Source: Panorpa germanica (taxonomy: Eukaryota; Arthropoda; Insecta; Mecoptera; Panorpidae). From it: 64,000 nt of DNA. The position numbers were made by a program, and so were the translations under genes. The notes beneath the pieces are model-generated. The model saw nothing but the letters and a program-made list of their open reading frames with translations. It had not been told where the DNA came from and did not search any database. The stretch covers positions 10,664,001 to 10,728,000 of the forward strand of contig OY783221.1 of assembly GCA_963678705.1 (NCBI GenBank), given 5' to 3'. Positions 39,533 through 48,034 of the stretch are shown in pieces (position 1 is the stretch's first letter; the number at the start of each line of letters is the position of its first letter).

Positions 39533-42500
39533 TACGTATATATGGCAAATTCATTAATGTTTGTTATGTTAATTAAAAAGATAAAATATTTGATTGACTT
39601 CATTCACTCTTTTCAAAAATGGTTATAGTTTATTATTGTTTGTTTGTTTTTAATTTTGTTAAGCCAATGGCTAGAACATATGCAAATATTCATTAAAAAT
39701 TACAATTTTATTAAAAATTTTAAAAAGTTTGATTATTTAATATTAAAATGTTTCAGATTTTATATTATGTATATAGATAGTTTTTTTTGGGGATTTTAAA
39801 CATTGTAATTTTTTATGTTTATGTTTTTATGTTTTATGTTGTGGCTTCTGTTCTCTTTCTCTCTCCTGCTGCTATTTATAAACACCCTATGTGCTTTTAG
39901 AAATACTTAGTTAATAAAATAGATTCTTATATCCACTTTTTAAACACTTAAAAAAACTAGATTTAAATCTATTAGTAAACTAACAATCAATTTTTACTAC
40001 TATATTGTTATTACTCTTAGTGAGTAGGTAAGCAAGTTTTGGTTTTAATATGTTATGATAAAATGAAATTAGAGAATCCGCACGTTGCATACCAATATGG
40101 TGGTGGGGAAGATACAATAATTTCTTTAGATATTGTTAATCATAAATAAATAAAAAAAATACCATTTCTTTCCTGCTGTATTCAAATAAATGAAATATAA
40201 TGCGTAGGCAAATTATTTGAATCGATTCTAAACCAAATGTGATTGATCAATTGTGGTGCTGGTATATGTAATGGTAAACTTTAAGGCCTGTCTCAGTATG
40301 GCACCGTATTTAAGCGAATTTCTGCCGGACGTATACGGGCTACTACGCTTTACCTATCCGAACCATGTAAATGTAATGAGAACTCTCTGGACCTCTCAGA
40401 CTGCACGCTACAAAGCCGTCCGAATACGGGCGGCACTACCTCGCACATTAGAACCGTATAAAGGCGAATTTTATCCAAGCGTTACCACTACTACAACGAT
40501 ATCCTATCCGAGCCTTTGTAAATGCAAACAGCTGCCTCAGACTGGAGGGGATACCTAAGATCGCTTGTTGTTACGCTGCAATACGGATCTTTTCGGTTCT
40601 ATCGGCGACATCCCTTGTAACGAGTATGTTCTGCATGCAGTTTATGTTTGTATTTCAGTGAAACATGGACACCGATACCGATACCGATACGATAGAACTA
40701 AATTTAAATTCACGCCCACCAGAACTCAGATATATAATAAATGCTAAAGTCCCTTTAATACCAGTAGTGTATCGATAAAAATTAAAGTTAAAGTTTGCTC
40801 TCATGATAAATTATATAAGTGCTAAAGAACTCCAATACACCCCCTAATACACGACTACAGGCATCTGTGACACACATAGGCGGTTTGCTTTGTAGCTCAT
40901 CCAATCCGCCGATTTACGTCCGAATACGCCGTCGCTTAAATACGGTCCCATACTGAGACAGGCCTTAGCGTTAAAAACTATAATTAAAGCAAATGTGATA
41001 TATCTCCGTGGTAATAAATGAATTTTGATTTGAACATAAATTAATTTCAAGTATTAAGTTTATACTTAAAACTTTAATCAAACTAACTTATCTTATAAAA
41101 CATTGCTTGGTTTGAAATATCTTTTTTTAATATGTAAATATAATTTTCTTATCATTGGAAATTCAATCACTTTGAATTTTTTATCCTAAATCGTTCGCTC
41201 TGCAATAGTATCTGCTCAGAAAGATACTCTAGTTTCATAGATAATAACAACTACAAGTATTTATTGTTTCCTTTAGTTAACAAGATCATTTTTTTCTGTT
41301 CGATATAGCACTGATTGTGAATACGAGGGCGGAAACCATGTTAGTAACAGTGATTTTGACGAATCGTCAGGATTTGCAATAGTTGTAAATGGACACTCTT
41401 TAGTACATTGTTTAAGTCCACAACTAGAAGCCAAATTTATGGAAATAGCTGGGCAATGTAAAAGTGTAATTTGTTGTAGAGTAACGCCACTTCAAAAAGC
41501 ATTAGTTGTAGAATTAATTAAAAGAACAAAAAATGCAGTTACATTAGCTATAGGAGATGGTGCCAATGATGTTTCTATGATTAAAGGTGAGATTATCTAT
41601 TAATTACTATATAAATTTAGTATTAAATAAATATTACAATAATATATTTTTTGCAGCTGCACATATAGGAATAGGTATTTCTGGACAAGAAGGAATGCAA
41701 GCTGTTCTAGCAAGTGATTATTCAATAGCACAATTTAGATTTCTTGAAAGATTATTATTAGTACATGGAAGATGGTCTTATTATAGAATGTGCAAATTTC
41801 TTAGATACTTCTTTTATAAAAATTTTGCATTTACATTATGTCATTGCTGGTTTGCTTTTTTCTGTGGATTCAGTGCACAGGTAAGTCATAATTCATATCT
41901 ATCATATCATATAGATCACTTATGTTATTAATTAATACAACTTTTCTATTTTCTTTCCAGACTGTATTCGATCCTATGTTTATTTCTGTATATAATTTGT
42001 TCTACACATCACTCCCAGTTTTAGCACTTGGTATCTTTGAACAAGATGTTTCAGATAAAAATTCAATTATGTTTCCAAAATTGTATACACCAGGATTAAA
42101 CAGTGCATTATTTAATAAAACAGAATTTATAAAAAGCGCTCTTCATGGATGTTTTTCTTCGTTAGTTCTATTTTTAATACCGTATGGTAAGTTATACTCA
42201 TAATACAATAATACTAGCACAATAAGCGGATTAAGCAATGGGCTCAGTAAGTCCGTCCTCCCTAAGTTTCCGCTAAATACAGTTACATGTATTTACGTTT
42301 TATCAAACATAACACTAGTTACATGTTATGTAAAAGATTTTACTTAATATATAACGGTTTTTTTATATTATATTATATTTTGAATTTTTTTGTTAAATAA
42401 ATTACCATTTTCCGCAATTAGCATACTATAGTATTTATTATAATAAAATTTCTTAAGAACATCTAGTGACAACATTTAGTGATTATAAAATTTTAAGAAG

Positions 42501-43536
42501 TCCATTTTAAGCATTAAAGACTTTTAAAACAGCTATAAAATAACATAAGAATAAATTAGATTACTTAAGTAAAATATAACGTGAATGTAAGGTAATATTC
42601 ATGTTTTGTGTTTTGCGGCTTAATTGTGACTGGATAGAATTGAATTTGCCGTGAGTGCAAATAAAAGTTATTCCAGCGAAACTTTTCCGGGTCCAGCTTG
42701 ATCCGCCACTGGTTATAAGTATTCTATTAATACTCGCTCTATTTAGGTACATACAAGGATGGTGTTTCGCCTAATGGACATATATTAAGCGACCATATGC
42801 TGTTGGGGGAAGTGGTAGCCACAATTTTAGTTATAGAGAATACAGCACAGGTAAAATACATTTATTAATAAACAAGCTCTTATATTTGTGTAAATTAACA
42901 TGTGTATGTAAGCCACGAATATAAATTTTATTTTTTAGATTGCACTTGATACATCTTACTGGACTGTTTTTAATCACATTATGATTTGGGGATCATTATT
43001 ATGGTATTTTGCTCTTCAGTATTTTTATAATTACGTTATTGGGGGTCCTTATGTTGGTTCCTTAACTCAAGCAGTAAAAGAACCTACTTTTTGGTTTACC
43101 ACCCTTATTACTGTGATAATACTCGTCGTACCTGTATTATCATGGCGATTCTACATGGTTGATGTATTCCCTAGTCTAACTGATAAGGTAATATTGACTT
43201 TACCTGTTGATTTTCTTATGGAAATAAATATTGGTCTTTACTATTGGTTTTATGTTATAGGTTCGTATGAAACAACGGTTGGCTCTAATGAGGTCACGTC
43301 ATAGTACTGACGTATTAAGGACACCCTCAGCCCGTCGTGCTAGAAGATCAATACGATCTGGATATGCGTTTGCACATCAAGAAGGTTTCGGCAGATTGAT
43401 AACATCTGGTAAAATAATGAAGAAACTGCCTGCGGATTTTAACTTTCCATCCCTTGGATTAGGTGCAAGAAGAGCTAATAGTTCACCTAAAGAACCTCGA
43501 GCACCTTGTCAAGACTTAGATACTATTAATTTATGA
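9053..43536 (+). CDS. ATP8B: P4-type ATPase, phospholipid flippase, ATP8B-like
   Basis: This is a catalytic subunit that flips phospholipids to the cytosolic leaflet, normally with a CDC50/TMEM30 partner. Exons: 9053-9086, 29883-29941, 30113-30325, 33601-33806, 34150-34280, 34416-34615, 35675-35758, 35827-36070, 36257-36396, 36745-37005, 37732-38022, 38111-38284, 38360-38636, 38712-38864, 39111-39273, 41309-41586, 41657-41880, 41961-42186, 42747-42850, 42939-43187, 43261-43536. They total 3987 nt, giving 1328 aa, with every phase consistent. Landmarks: the RANDREYN N-terminal signature, the actuator motif DGET (about 170-173) that P4 enzymes have in place of TGES, PISL in TM4 (about 346-349), DKTGTLT with the phosphorylated Asp near 399 (36280-36300), and the hinge GDGAND (about 959-964). 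The last six exons encode the C-terminal membrane segments and a basic tail. Subfamily ATP8B is inferred from overall similarity. The first exon is only 11 codons and precedes a 20.8-kb intron, so other 5' ends are likely. Confidence 0.93.
9409..9724. mobile_element. 316-bp inverted-repeat element (MITE)
   Basis: The left end CCCTATCGCACACTGCAAGCG and the right end CGCTTGCAGTGTGCGAGGG are inverted repeats differing by a 2-bp indel. Just inside the left end, GTATTTAAGCGACGGCG and ATCGGCGGATTGG match the subterminal part of the larger elements at 34723 and 40285. It has no coding capacity. Target-site duplication was not identified. It lies in flippase intron 1. Confidence 0.75.
9882..10045 (+). 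repeat. SINE-like repeat, copy 2
   Basis: It contains TTGGTTGTTATCAAATTAAA, GTAGCGGTGTAG and a 3' block CAGCATCGGAAATAGGCCGA followed by TGTTAAA. The block order is the same as in copies at 1747 and 11321. It lies in flippase intron 1. Confidence 0.5.
10620..10925. other. Unrecognised GC-richer patch
   Basis: The base composition is more balanced than the surroundings, and both strands carry an ORF of about 80 codons (minus 10620-10874, plus 10681-10914). Neither translation resembles a protein I know, and no splice sites support them. The near-palindrome CTGAGTCAAGTTGACACTCAG at about 10901-10921 closes the patch. A decayed transposon piece is the most likely explanation. Confidence 0.25.
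11321..11450 (+). repeat. SINE-like repeat, copy 3
   Basis: This is a shorter copy with TTTTCTGGGTTTGGTTGGTA, the TCAAATTAAATTCATTATGT block and the 3' landmark AGCATCGGAAATAGGCCGAC. The middle is deleted relative to copy 2. Confidence 0.5.
11802..12431 (-). mobile_element. Repeat family A, longest copy (about 630 bp)
   Basis: It starts ATGGGCTTGTGTCCT and ends GGACACAAGCCC, a terminal inverted repeat of about 15 bp. Relative to the copies at 20726 and 32934 it is inverted: the TTAAGACATAGGACACAAGC end is on the right here. The interior is AT-rich and non-coding. Length and structure fit a MITE. Clear target-site duplications were not found. Confidence 0.75.
12568..13813. mobile_element. 1.25-kb foldback element with about 380-bp arms
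   Basis: The left arm, about 12568-12947, contains TTTGCAACGTTGCCGG, ATAGGTATCCTTTTGATAAA, TTATATTATGTGGTGAAATT and CATTTACGT. The right arm, about 13436-13813, contains their reverse complements in reversed order: ACGTAAATG, AATTTCACCACATAATATAA, TTATCAAAAGGATACCTAT and CCGGCAACGTTGCAAA. The arms are clearly diverged but collinear. The 490-bp spacer includes a small family-A-like piece (about 13318-13400) and most of a minus-strand ORF (12855-13148, 97 codons) that I do not recognise. It lies in flippase intron 1. Confidence 0.8.
13814..17078. other. Intron 1 sequence without recognised genes
   Basis: This is AT-rich intronic DNA. A very diverged family-A-like stretch may lie at about 14290-14530 (TTCAAACTTTAAATAGATGT followed by AATTTTTAGATTTTTAATAA). 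No conserved coding exon, RNA gene or splice-flanked ORF is visible. Confidence 0.5.
17079..17603 (-). mobile_element. Repeat family A, copy truncated at its left end
   Basis: The sequence is collinear with 11900-12431, from the TTGACGGAGATATAGCAATT block through GTATGACGTGAAATGCATTT, CCTGCTACGGCAGACATAAT and ACACAAGGATTG to TTAAGACATAGGACACAAGC at the right end. The left terminal repeat is missing. It has the same orientation as the copy at 11802. Confidence 0.75.
18095..18102 (+). promoter_or_regulatory. Candidate TATA box upstream of the ORF at 18710
   Basis: TATAAAAG is followed by a pyrimidine-rich stretch, and ACCAGTTGTCAT lies 107 bp downstream at 18209. That 12-mer also occurs at 9012, 30 bp before the flippase ATG at 9053. 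A promoter at this point would give a long 5' leader to the ORF at 18710. No transcription start is visible from sequence alone. Confidence 0.35.
18710..19201 (+). CDS. Candidate alternative first exon of the flippase, or a small unknown gene
   Basis: An ATG ORF of 163 codons lies inside flippase intron 1. It is acidic at its start ([20 protein letters not shown]), then strongly Lys/Arg-rich ([15 protein letters not shown]), and in its second half markedly GC-richer than the intron, which suggests real coding sequence. Two GT sites, after 19085 and after 19172, leave the same phase as flippase exon 1 and would join in frame to exon 2 at 29883. Neither is a strong donor. Read to its own stop it ends about 30 residues after the KLVVW stretch. 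I do not recognise the sequence. The TATA box upstream and the phase match favour an alternative 5' exon; a stand-alone gene cannot be excluded. Confidence 0.45.
   Translation: MSDNVELEVFEIRANDSDDESTSRKSPKQKRKKFRKHKTKQKSCTNLYSYANTEKHKHSLPNVNYHADRGSVNINISVNLSCESKENTLHAAESTEASRESLPENRRTHGLRDSLLTVIGKLVVWSDTRRYRRSDAPGGPSSSGSQYFKSFIATGSFLFNYIN
19250..19345 (+). repeat. Fragment of the GGGGTCGTCCATAAA-type element
   Basis: GGGACATGCATAAAATACGTCACA followed by a C-rich patch resembles the reverse complement of the repeat ending at 22381, which has a TAAAATACGTCACATGCAAA order. This is a weak, partial match just downstream of the ORF at 18710. Confidence 0.3.
20726..21172 (+). mobile_element. Repeat family A, internally deleted copy (447 bp)
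   Basis: Both ends are intact: ATGGGCTTGTGTCCTATGTC at the left and GAGGACACAAGCCCAT at the right. The body is collinear with the 32934 copy, but the segment between AAGTGCATGTGAC and TACCAACAGCTACA is deleted. Orientation is opposite to the copies at 11802 and 17079. It lies in flippase intron 1. Confidence 0.85.
22260..22381 (-). repeat. GGGGTCGTCCATAAA-type element end
   Basis: The end TGACGTATTTTATGGATGAC followed by CCCTA matches in reverse complement the TAGGGGTCGTCCATAAA at 3241. The interior holds GTGTGAGCGGGAGCG. A related piece ends TTTATGGATGATCCCTAA at 27368. It is probably a decayed small DNA element. Confidence 0.35.
23145..23212. repeat. TA dinucleotide microsatellite
   Basis: This is an almost uninterrupted TA run of about 68 bp followed by CTACCGATTGCCCC. 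The ORF across it is an artefact of the repeat. Confidence 0.95.
24213..24935 (-). mobile_element. Jockey/R1-like non-LTR retrotransposon, 3' fragment with frameshift
   Basis: On the minus strand the translation gives the C-terminal end of a retrotransposon reverse-transcriptase protein. One frame (24644-24922) has [14 protein letters not shown], and a shifted frame (24523-24732) has [19 protein letters not shown], the Cys/His cluster typical of these C-termini. The break between the frames at about 24690-24730 shows the copy is dead. T-rich runs at 24213-24238 correspond to the poly-A tail. The non-coding 3' part is shared with the truncated insertion at 2027-2315. The 5' end is missing. Confidence 0.8.
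25255..25319. repeat. TA dinucleotide microsatellite
   Basis: This is a pure TA run of about 65 bp followed by a short TGTGTG run. Confidence 0.95.
25320..29882. other. Distal intron 1 of the flippase, no gene recognised
   Basis: This is AT-rich intronic DNA. A weak family-A-like stretch may lie around 25730-25900. A repeat end occurs at 27351-27368 and a TA tract at 29225. The minus-strand ORF at 28221-28550 has no recognisable features. Confidence 0.5.
29225..29269. repeat. TA dinucleotide microsatellite
   Basis: This is an uninterrupted TA run of about 45 bp, some 610 bp before flippase exon 2. Confidence 0.95.
30360..30771 (+). mobile_element. Repeat family A, copy truncated at its left end
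   Basis: It begins abruptly within the TATATATTGATAAAGTGGGT block and is then collinear with the 20726 copy to the right end ACACAAGCCCATT. It lies in flippase intron 3, directly downstream of exon 3 (which ends 30325). Confidence 0.8.
32934..33522 (+). mobile_element. Repeat family A, near full-length copy (589 bp)
   Basis: The left end is ATGGGCTTGTGTCCTATGTC and the right end GAAGACACAAGCTCAT, with one changed base in the right terminal repeat. The body includes CTGCCTTAGCAGGGTTAAAT and CAACAGCTACAAAACAGTAC. It lies in flippase intron 3 and ends 78 bp before exon 4. Confidence 0.85.
34723..35367 (+). mobile_element. Repeat family B inverted-repeat element, copy 1 (645 bp)
   Basis: The terminal inverted repeat is about 33 bp, with GGCCTGTCTCAGTATGG at the left and CCATACTGAGACAGGCC at the right. 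TAA flanks both ends, possibly a 3-bp target-site duplication. It is highly similar to 40285-40964 but lacks about 30 bp near the left end. It lies in flippase intron 6. The ORF inside it (34736-34966) recurs in the other copy only because the repeat does. There is no transposase. Confidence 0.85.
36745..37005 (+). other. Flippase exon 10, 87-codon in-frame cassette
   Basis: Both boundaries are phase 0, so skipping it would keep the frame. It encodes a Ser/Thr/Pro/Arg-rich insert (with [12 protein letters not shown] written as [14 protein letters not shown] in frame, and [17 protein letters not shown] near the end) placed soon after the DKTGTLT motif, at about residues 438-524. This region is variable in the family. 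Composition suggests a disordered loop with possible phosphorylation sites. Whether it is alternatively spliced is inference. Confidence 0.6.
37150..37305 (+). repeat. SINE-like repeat, copy 4, with tRNA B-box-like sequence
   Basis: GGGTTCGAATCCCAG resembles the B box of a tRNA-type promoter. Downstream are ATATATAAGGCTTCGACACC and CTAGCATCGAATATTGGATA, related to the 3' halves of copies at 9882 and 11321. No tRNA cloverleaf can be drawn, so I do not call a tRNA gene. It lies in flippase intron 10. Confidence 0.45.
39250..39273 (+). other. Optional 24-nt extension of flippase exon 15
   Basis: Two donors, TTCAG/GTGGGC after 39249 and GCCAG/GTAGAG after 39273, are 24 nt apart. Both leave the same phase and both complete a Ser codon with exon 16. 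Using the second adds eight residues around RWADGPSA. This falls in a Pro/Thr-rich variable loop before the conserved hinge domain. Confidence 0.6.
39395..39531. repeat. Interrupted TA microsatellite
   Basis: Two TA runs (39395-39444 and 39488-39531) are separated by TA/TG-rich sequence in flippase intron 15. The ORF across it is an artefact. Confidence 0.95.
40285..40964 (+). mobile_element. Repeat family B inverted-repeat element, copy 2 (680 bp)
   Basis: Its ends are the same as copy 1 (GGCCTGTCTCAGTATGG and its reverse complement), and it is in the same orientation. It retains a segment of about 30 bp (with GGGCTACTACGCTTTACC) that copy 1 lacks, and has a short ATACCG tandem near 40675. 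Flanks are TTAA on the left and TTAG on the right. It lies in flippase intron 15. The ORFs at 40253-40558 and 40844-41050 are repeat artefacts. Confidence 0.85.
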
Positions 43537-46500
43537 AGAGAAAGGTATGGTGCAATGGAGTTTCCTTATAAAAATAATAAATTTTTGGTGATATAATGGA
43601 ATAGATTATATTGAAAGAAAATGTTATTTAACTGTATGTGGCTTAAACGCATTATGACGCAGAACTAATTAGATATTATATACTTGAGAAGGCATATTTT
43701 AAATTTTTCAAGTATTATTAATCATAACGAATTTAATTTAGTGAATTATAAATTGTAATAATAAAATTAAGTTTAAAGTATGCACTTAGGTTCTTGTTAA
43801 TTTGTTCTATATATATATATTAATTACGAATTGTTTTGAATTGATATTATTTATTAATAGTAATGTACTAAAATGATAAATATATTTTTATAAAAAATTA
43901 GTAAAATTATTTTTTTTATTGCAAAAAGGAATATAAAGTATATTTAATTTTTTAAACTATTAAAAATCTTTTAAATGAATGTTATTAGTTGAGCGCGGAA
44001 AAAGAATGCTTGCAAATAAGAATTGAAAATAAAAGAAAAAGTTAACATATTTCCTAACATAAATAATATATTGTAGTATTTATATGCGACATTAGTTGTA
44101 ATAATATATCTAGTTATAGTATAAGAAAACTATAATAAATTTAAGAAATGTTATACTAATGTAAGTGGGCCTTCAATATATAAGAAAAAATACAATATGA
44201 ATTGTAAATATATTATAATATCTATCAGTCTAATATTGAAACAAATTTATACAACTAAAAAAATCTCGTTAAAAGCTACTTGATCTTGAATAATTAATAA
44301 CTTTACGCTTTTGTTCACTTTGAATACTACTATTTCATAATGCAATCAATGTAGTGTTTATTATTTGTTATAAATAGGAACTTATTTTCTTAGATTCAAA
44401 TTAATTGACTGTAAAGACTAGAATTTTAACTTCATAAACGTTCCAAAGGAATTGATCTTTTTGAAAATAATTGTACTTTATTAACATCAATTATTGAACA
44501 GTCAATTAATTTCAATTGTACTGAAAATAAATTTAACTTTATTATGTACATAGAATATTAAACACTTTATTGAAAAAATTGCTAAAAAAACTAATAAATT
44601 ACCATCCAACATTTGTCATGAAAGTTATAAGTTTGTATGTAAAACATTTTCGAAAATGGAAAGTTATTTATAAAAATTGTTTTAAAAGAAAAAAAACATT
44701 TACAAAATCAAATTCTGTAAAAAATAGTACCTGCTTTTTTTGTAATTGAATAAATTTTATAGCGTTACGAGCGCGTTAAACTACGGTTAAGGCGGTGCTT
44801 TATTTGTTTAAGATTATATCATAATATATAAGCATGGATCTTAAAATTTTAAACCATCTGTAAAAAACGAATTCGAGTGGCCATACTCTACAAATTGTTT
44901 CCATGTCTAGATGTTAATAACACTAAAAATGATTTATTATCGATTTTGTATTTTATGTTTATAAGTTGTGCCAATTAATAACTTATCTACCCAAAGGCCT
45001 ATAGAGGTAGTATTATTAGAAACTACTGAATTAATTTTGATTACTGGTCACTCGTACAACAAGACTGACCGTTTTAAAAAAAAAACCTCGAAAACATGCA
45101 TATACATTTTCATCTCTTTGGATATAAAGTAAATAAATAAGATCCATGTTGATAATGTATATATTATATTCATATAAAAAAATATATAAAATTTATGTTA
45201 TATTTAAAATAATTTTCATTCTTTCTGAAATGAATATACTACTATGTTTAGGTCTAAAATTTAGTTAATATCATAGCGCAAAATATTTTATTATTATTAT
45301 TAATTAACACTTTAATGAAAGCAAAGCACAGATATGTTTAGAAATAATTATAGTTAAGCAATGAGGATATTCTTTTTAATAATGGCAACATTTTTTAGTA
45401 TTTTGATTACACCCAAATACTATTAATCATATTCAAAGTATCTCAAATTTCTCGTCGAAAAAACTCGGGAGAAATGCTTTATTTAATTTAATATACCATA
45501 CCATTTAGTTTTCCATAGTTTCGTGCCATTATTGTTAAAGAAGAGTATCGTCCAATACCAAGTTCAAGTGTCGGGTTAAAGTTTTATTACAGTTCTCTTT
45601 ACGATGTAAATTCATATACACCATATTGTAATTATTTAATGTTACAATTTATTATTCAATCATAAATCTTAAAATTCAACTGCATAATGAACTGTCAGAT
45701 GTAATTTTGTCCTCTCCTATCTTAATTCATGCTACTTATTGATATCTTTAGAAAACCAACACATTACCATCTTTTTATAAATATAATAAGAGCTACTTTT
45801 CTCTAATAGTTAAAATGTGAAATTAGTAGAGGGTAACATTGGATAATGAATAGAATAGAAAATATAATACGTAAAACTTTACTTTAATTCCACAAATATA
45901 AATATTCCGAATATTATTCATATGTTTATTTAATTAGACTATTGATTTTGATTTTTCTTTATAATTAATATTATATACATAATTCTGCTTGCACTTTAAA
46001 TTCATAAAGTGAAAATGAAAACATAAAGCAATATAGTAAATTGTATATTTATACATAACAAGAGTCTCAAGAAATAATAAAACAAATTTCGTATCAGTGA
46101 CGAACATTGTGGAATTAAATTCTTTTTTTTTTCTATTTTTCTTTACTAGATTTCTTTTGTATATTTTAATTCCTAATTTATTAATTTGTTGTAATAAACA
46201 TTCTGCAGTCAAATAGAATTTCAAATAACTAGTTATTATTTTTTATAAGAACAAATTAAACAATGCCCTCTTGATTTTCTCCAGTTCGTCCCTGCTTGGA
46301 ATACTTTTTATCTTTGTACTTCAGATAGAATTTTAAAATTAGATACTAATAGTCAAACGTTGTGTTATATTTATGCATAAAGATATTAACTACCATATAT
46401 TAAAAGATCGTTTTTTGAAAGTTTATGGAAGATGTGGATCAAAGAAATAGATTGTTTCCCAAATATGCCTTACAGTATTTAAGTTATCTTTGTTGGTTCT

Positions 46501-48034
46501 AATTATATAAAATGTAAAAATTATTACCGAACTATATTTTTAAAATGAATTTCTCTTGTGTTAGAAATATTTTATTGTTAGATGTAGAAATATTAATTAT
46601 TGTTATTTTTTAAGTTGTTTTATAAAATGTTATCATATATTTTTGCACATGAAAGTCTCAACTCTTAAAATGTACTTAAAATAAAGTTGAATATTTATTT
46701 TAAATAAGCTAAATAATTGACAATTTTATAAAAATATATATGCGTTTAATTTTGAGCTATGAAATAGTATTTATAAATGTATGATACAGTAAAGAGTTTA
46801 CTTAAGTTTAATAAACAGCACTTATGGAATTAATTAAAATTAATAAACATTCTACATTTTTTAGATATTGTCTAATCAGTATTAATTTATTAATTGGTAA
46901 ATTCACTACAGTTATTTAGTTATATAATTTAGTTAGTTTTAAATATAATGAAATTGTAAATCGAGAAACCCGTATAAATATGGGTTTAATAAACTAACTA
47001 AACCAAACTGCACTAAATCACAACGCCATCATGGTTCAATTAAAAATAAGTAATTTTTTTCGCAACTATAATTAGCTGTAGTATATGTATACAATAATAT
47101 TTTAATATTGTTAGAAGTAAATCAAATATTCTATAGTATGTATACTCGCTCTTGTGATACTTTTCGTATTATAAAATTACTCTTTAAAAGATATAATTAT
47201 GAAAAATTGCATTATAGATCTATAAAAAATAATAACTATTTAAAATGTTTAAAATAACTCATGGCTCAATAATGAATGTATTTATATTTTAGCAGTTTAG
47301 ATTAGGTGTTAAGATTTAATCTACTGTTTAAAAAAAATTCTATCTATAATCAACTGCATAAGATTTATGCTCTGCCTGATCTAAACAAGAAACCCCCCCA
47401 TCACTTTAAAATTTTCTGGTAAAAAAATAACAATTATTATAGCCTTAAAATTGTGTCAAACACAAATTTTTATTTATTTTAATAGTGTGATTCTTATGTT
47501 CATTTAATGTTAACACTAAGTATTTTTTTACTGGATAATATTAAAGGAATATAAATTAAAAATTATATATACCGTTAAATAAATAAACTTTTCTGCTGAT
47601 AAACGTATTTAAATCTTACATACATGTATATTTCATACAAAATGTTTTAGTTACAAAAAATAAATTATAAATCACAACAAAGTTGTTGGTATTTTTAAAT
47701 TTAGCATTTTCATTTAATATATTTGATGTTGAATTTTACATTCAAAACAAGCGGCTTCAAAGAAATTTTACAACACTTTATTTTTCAATTTTTAAATTCG
47801 AATTTGGTAGAAGTTGTATCATAGTTGAGGTGTATTAAATAAATAAAAAATGATTTTTGTACAAAATATTTTTACTACTAATGTTAATACATATTCGTTT
47901 AAATTGGTAAGCCAATTAAAGAAACGCGCAATTGTTTCCGCATCAACAAATTCAACTGAAAGCCGTGATATAAACGCTTATTATATACACGGAATAGTAT
48001 TGACGTATAATTGAAACTCCCAATTAAACATATA
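43537..48034. other. Flippase 3'UTR, intergenic gap and CDK7 3'UTR
   Basis: This is AT-rich sequence between two convergent genes. AATAAA hexamers follow the flippase stop, the first at 43760. For CDK7 on the minus strand, TTTATT at 47777-47782 reads as AATAAA about 250 bp past the stop. The minus-strand ORF at 45934-46224 has no recognisable features. No RNA gene or mobile element was recognised. Confidence 0.6.
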
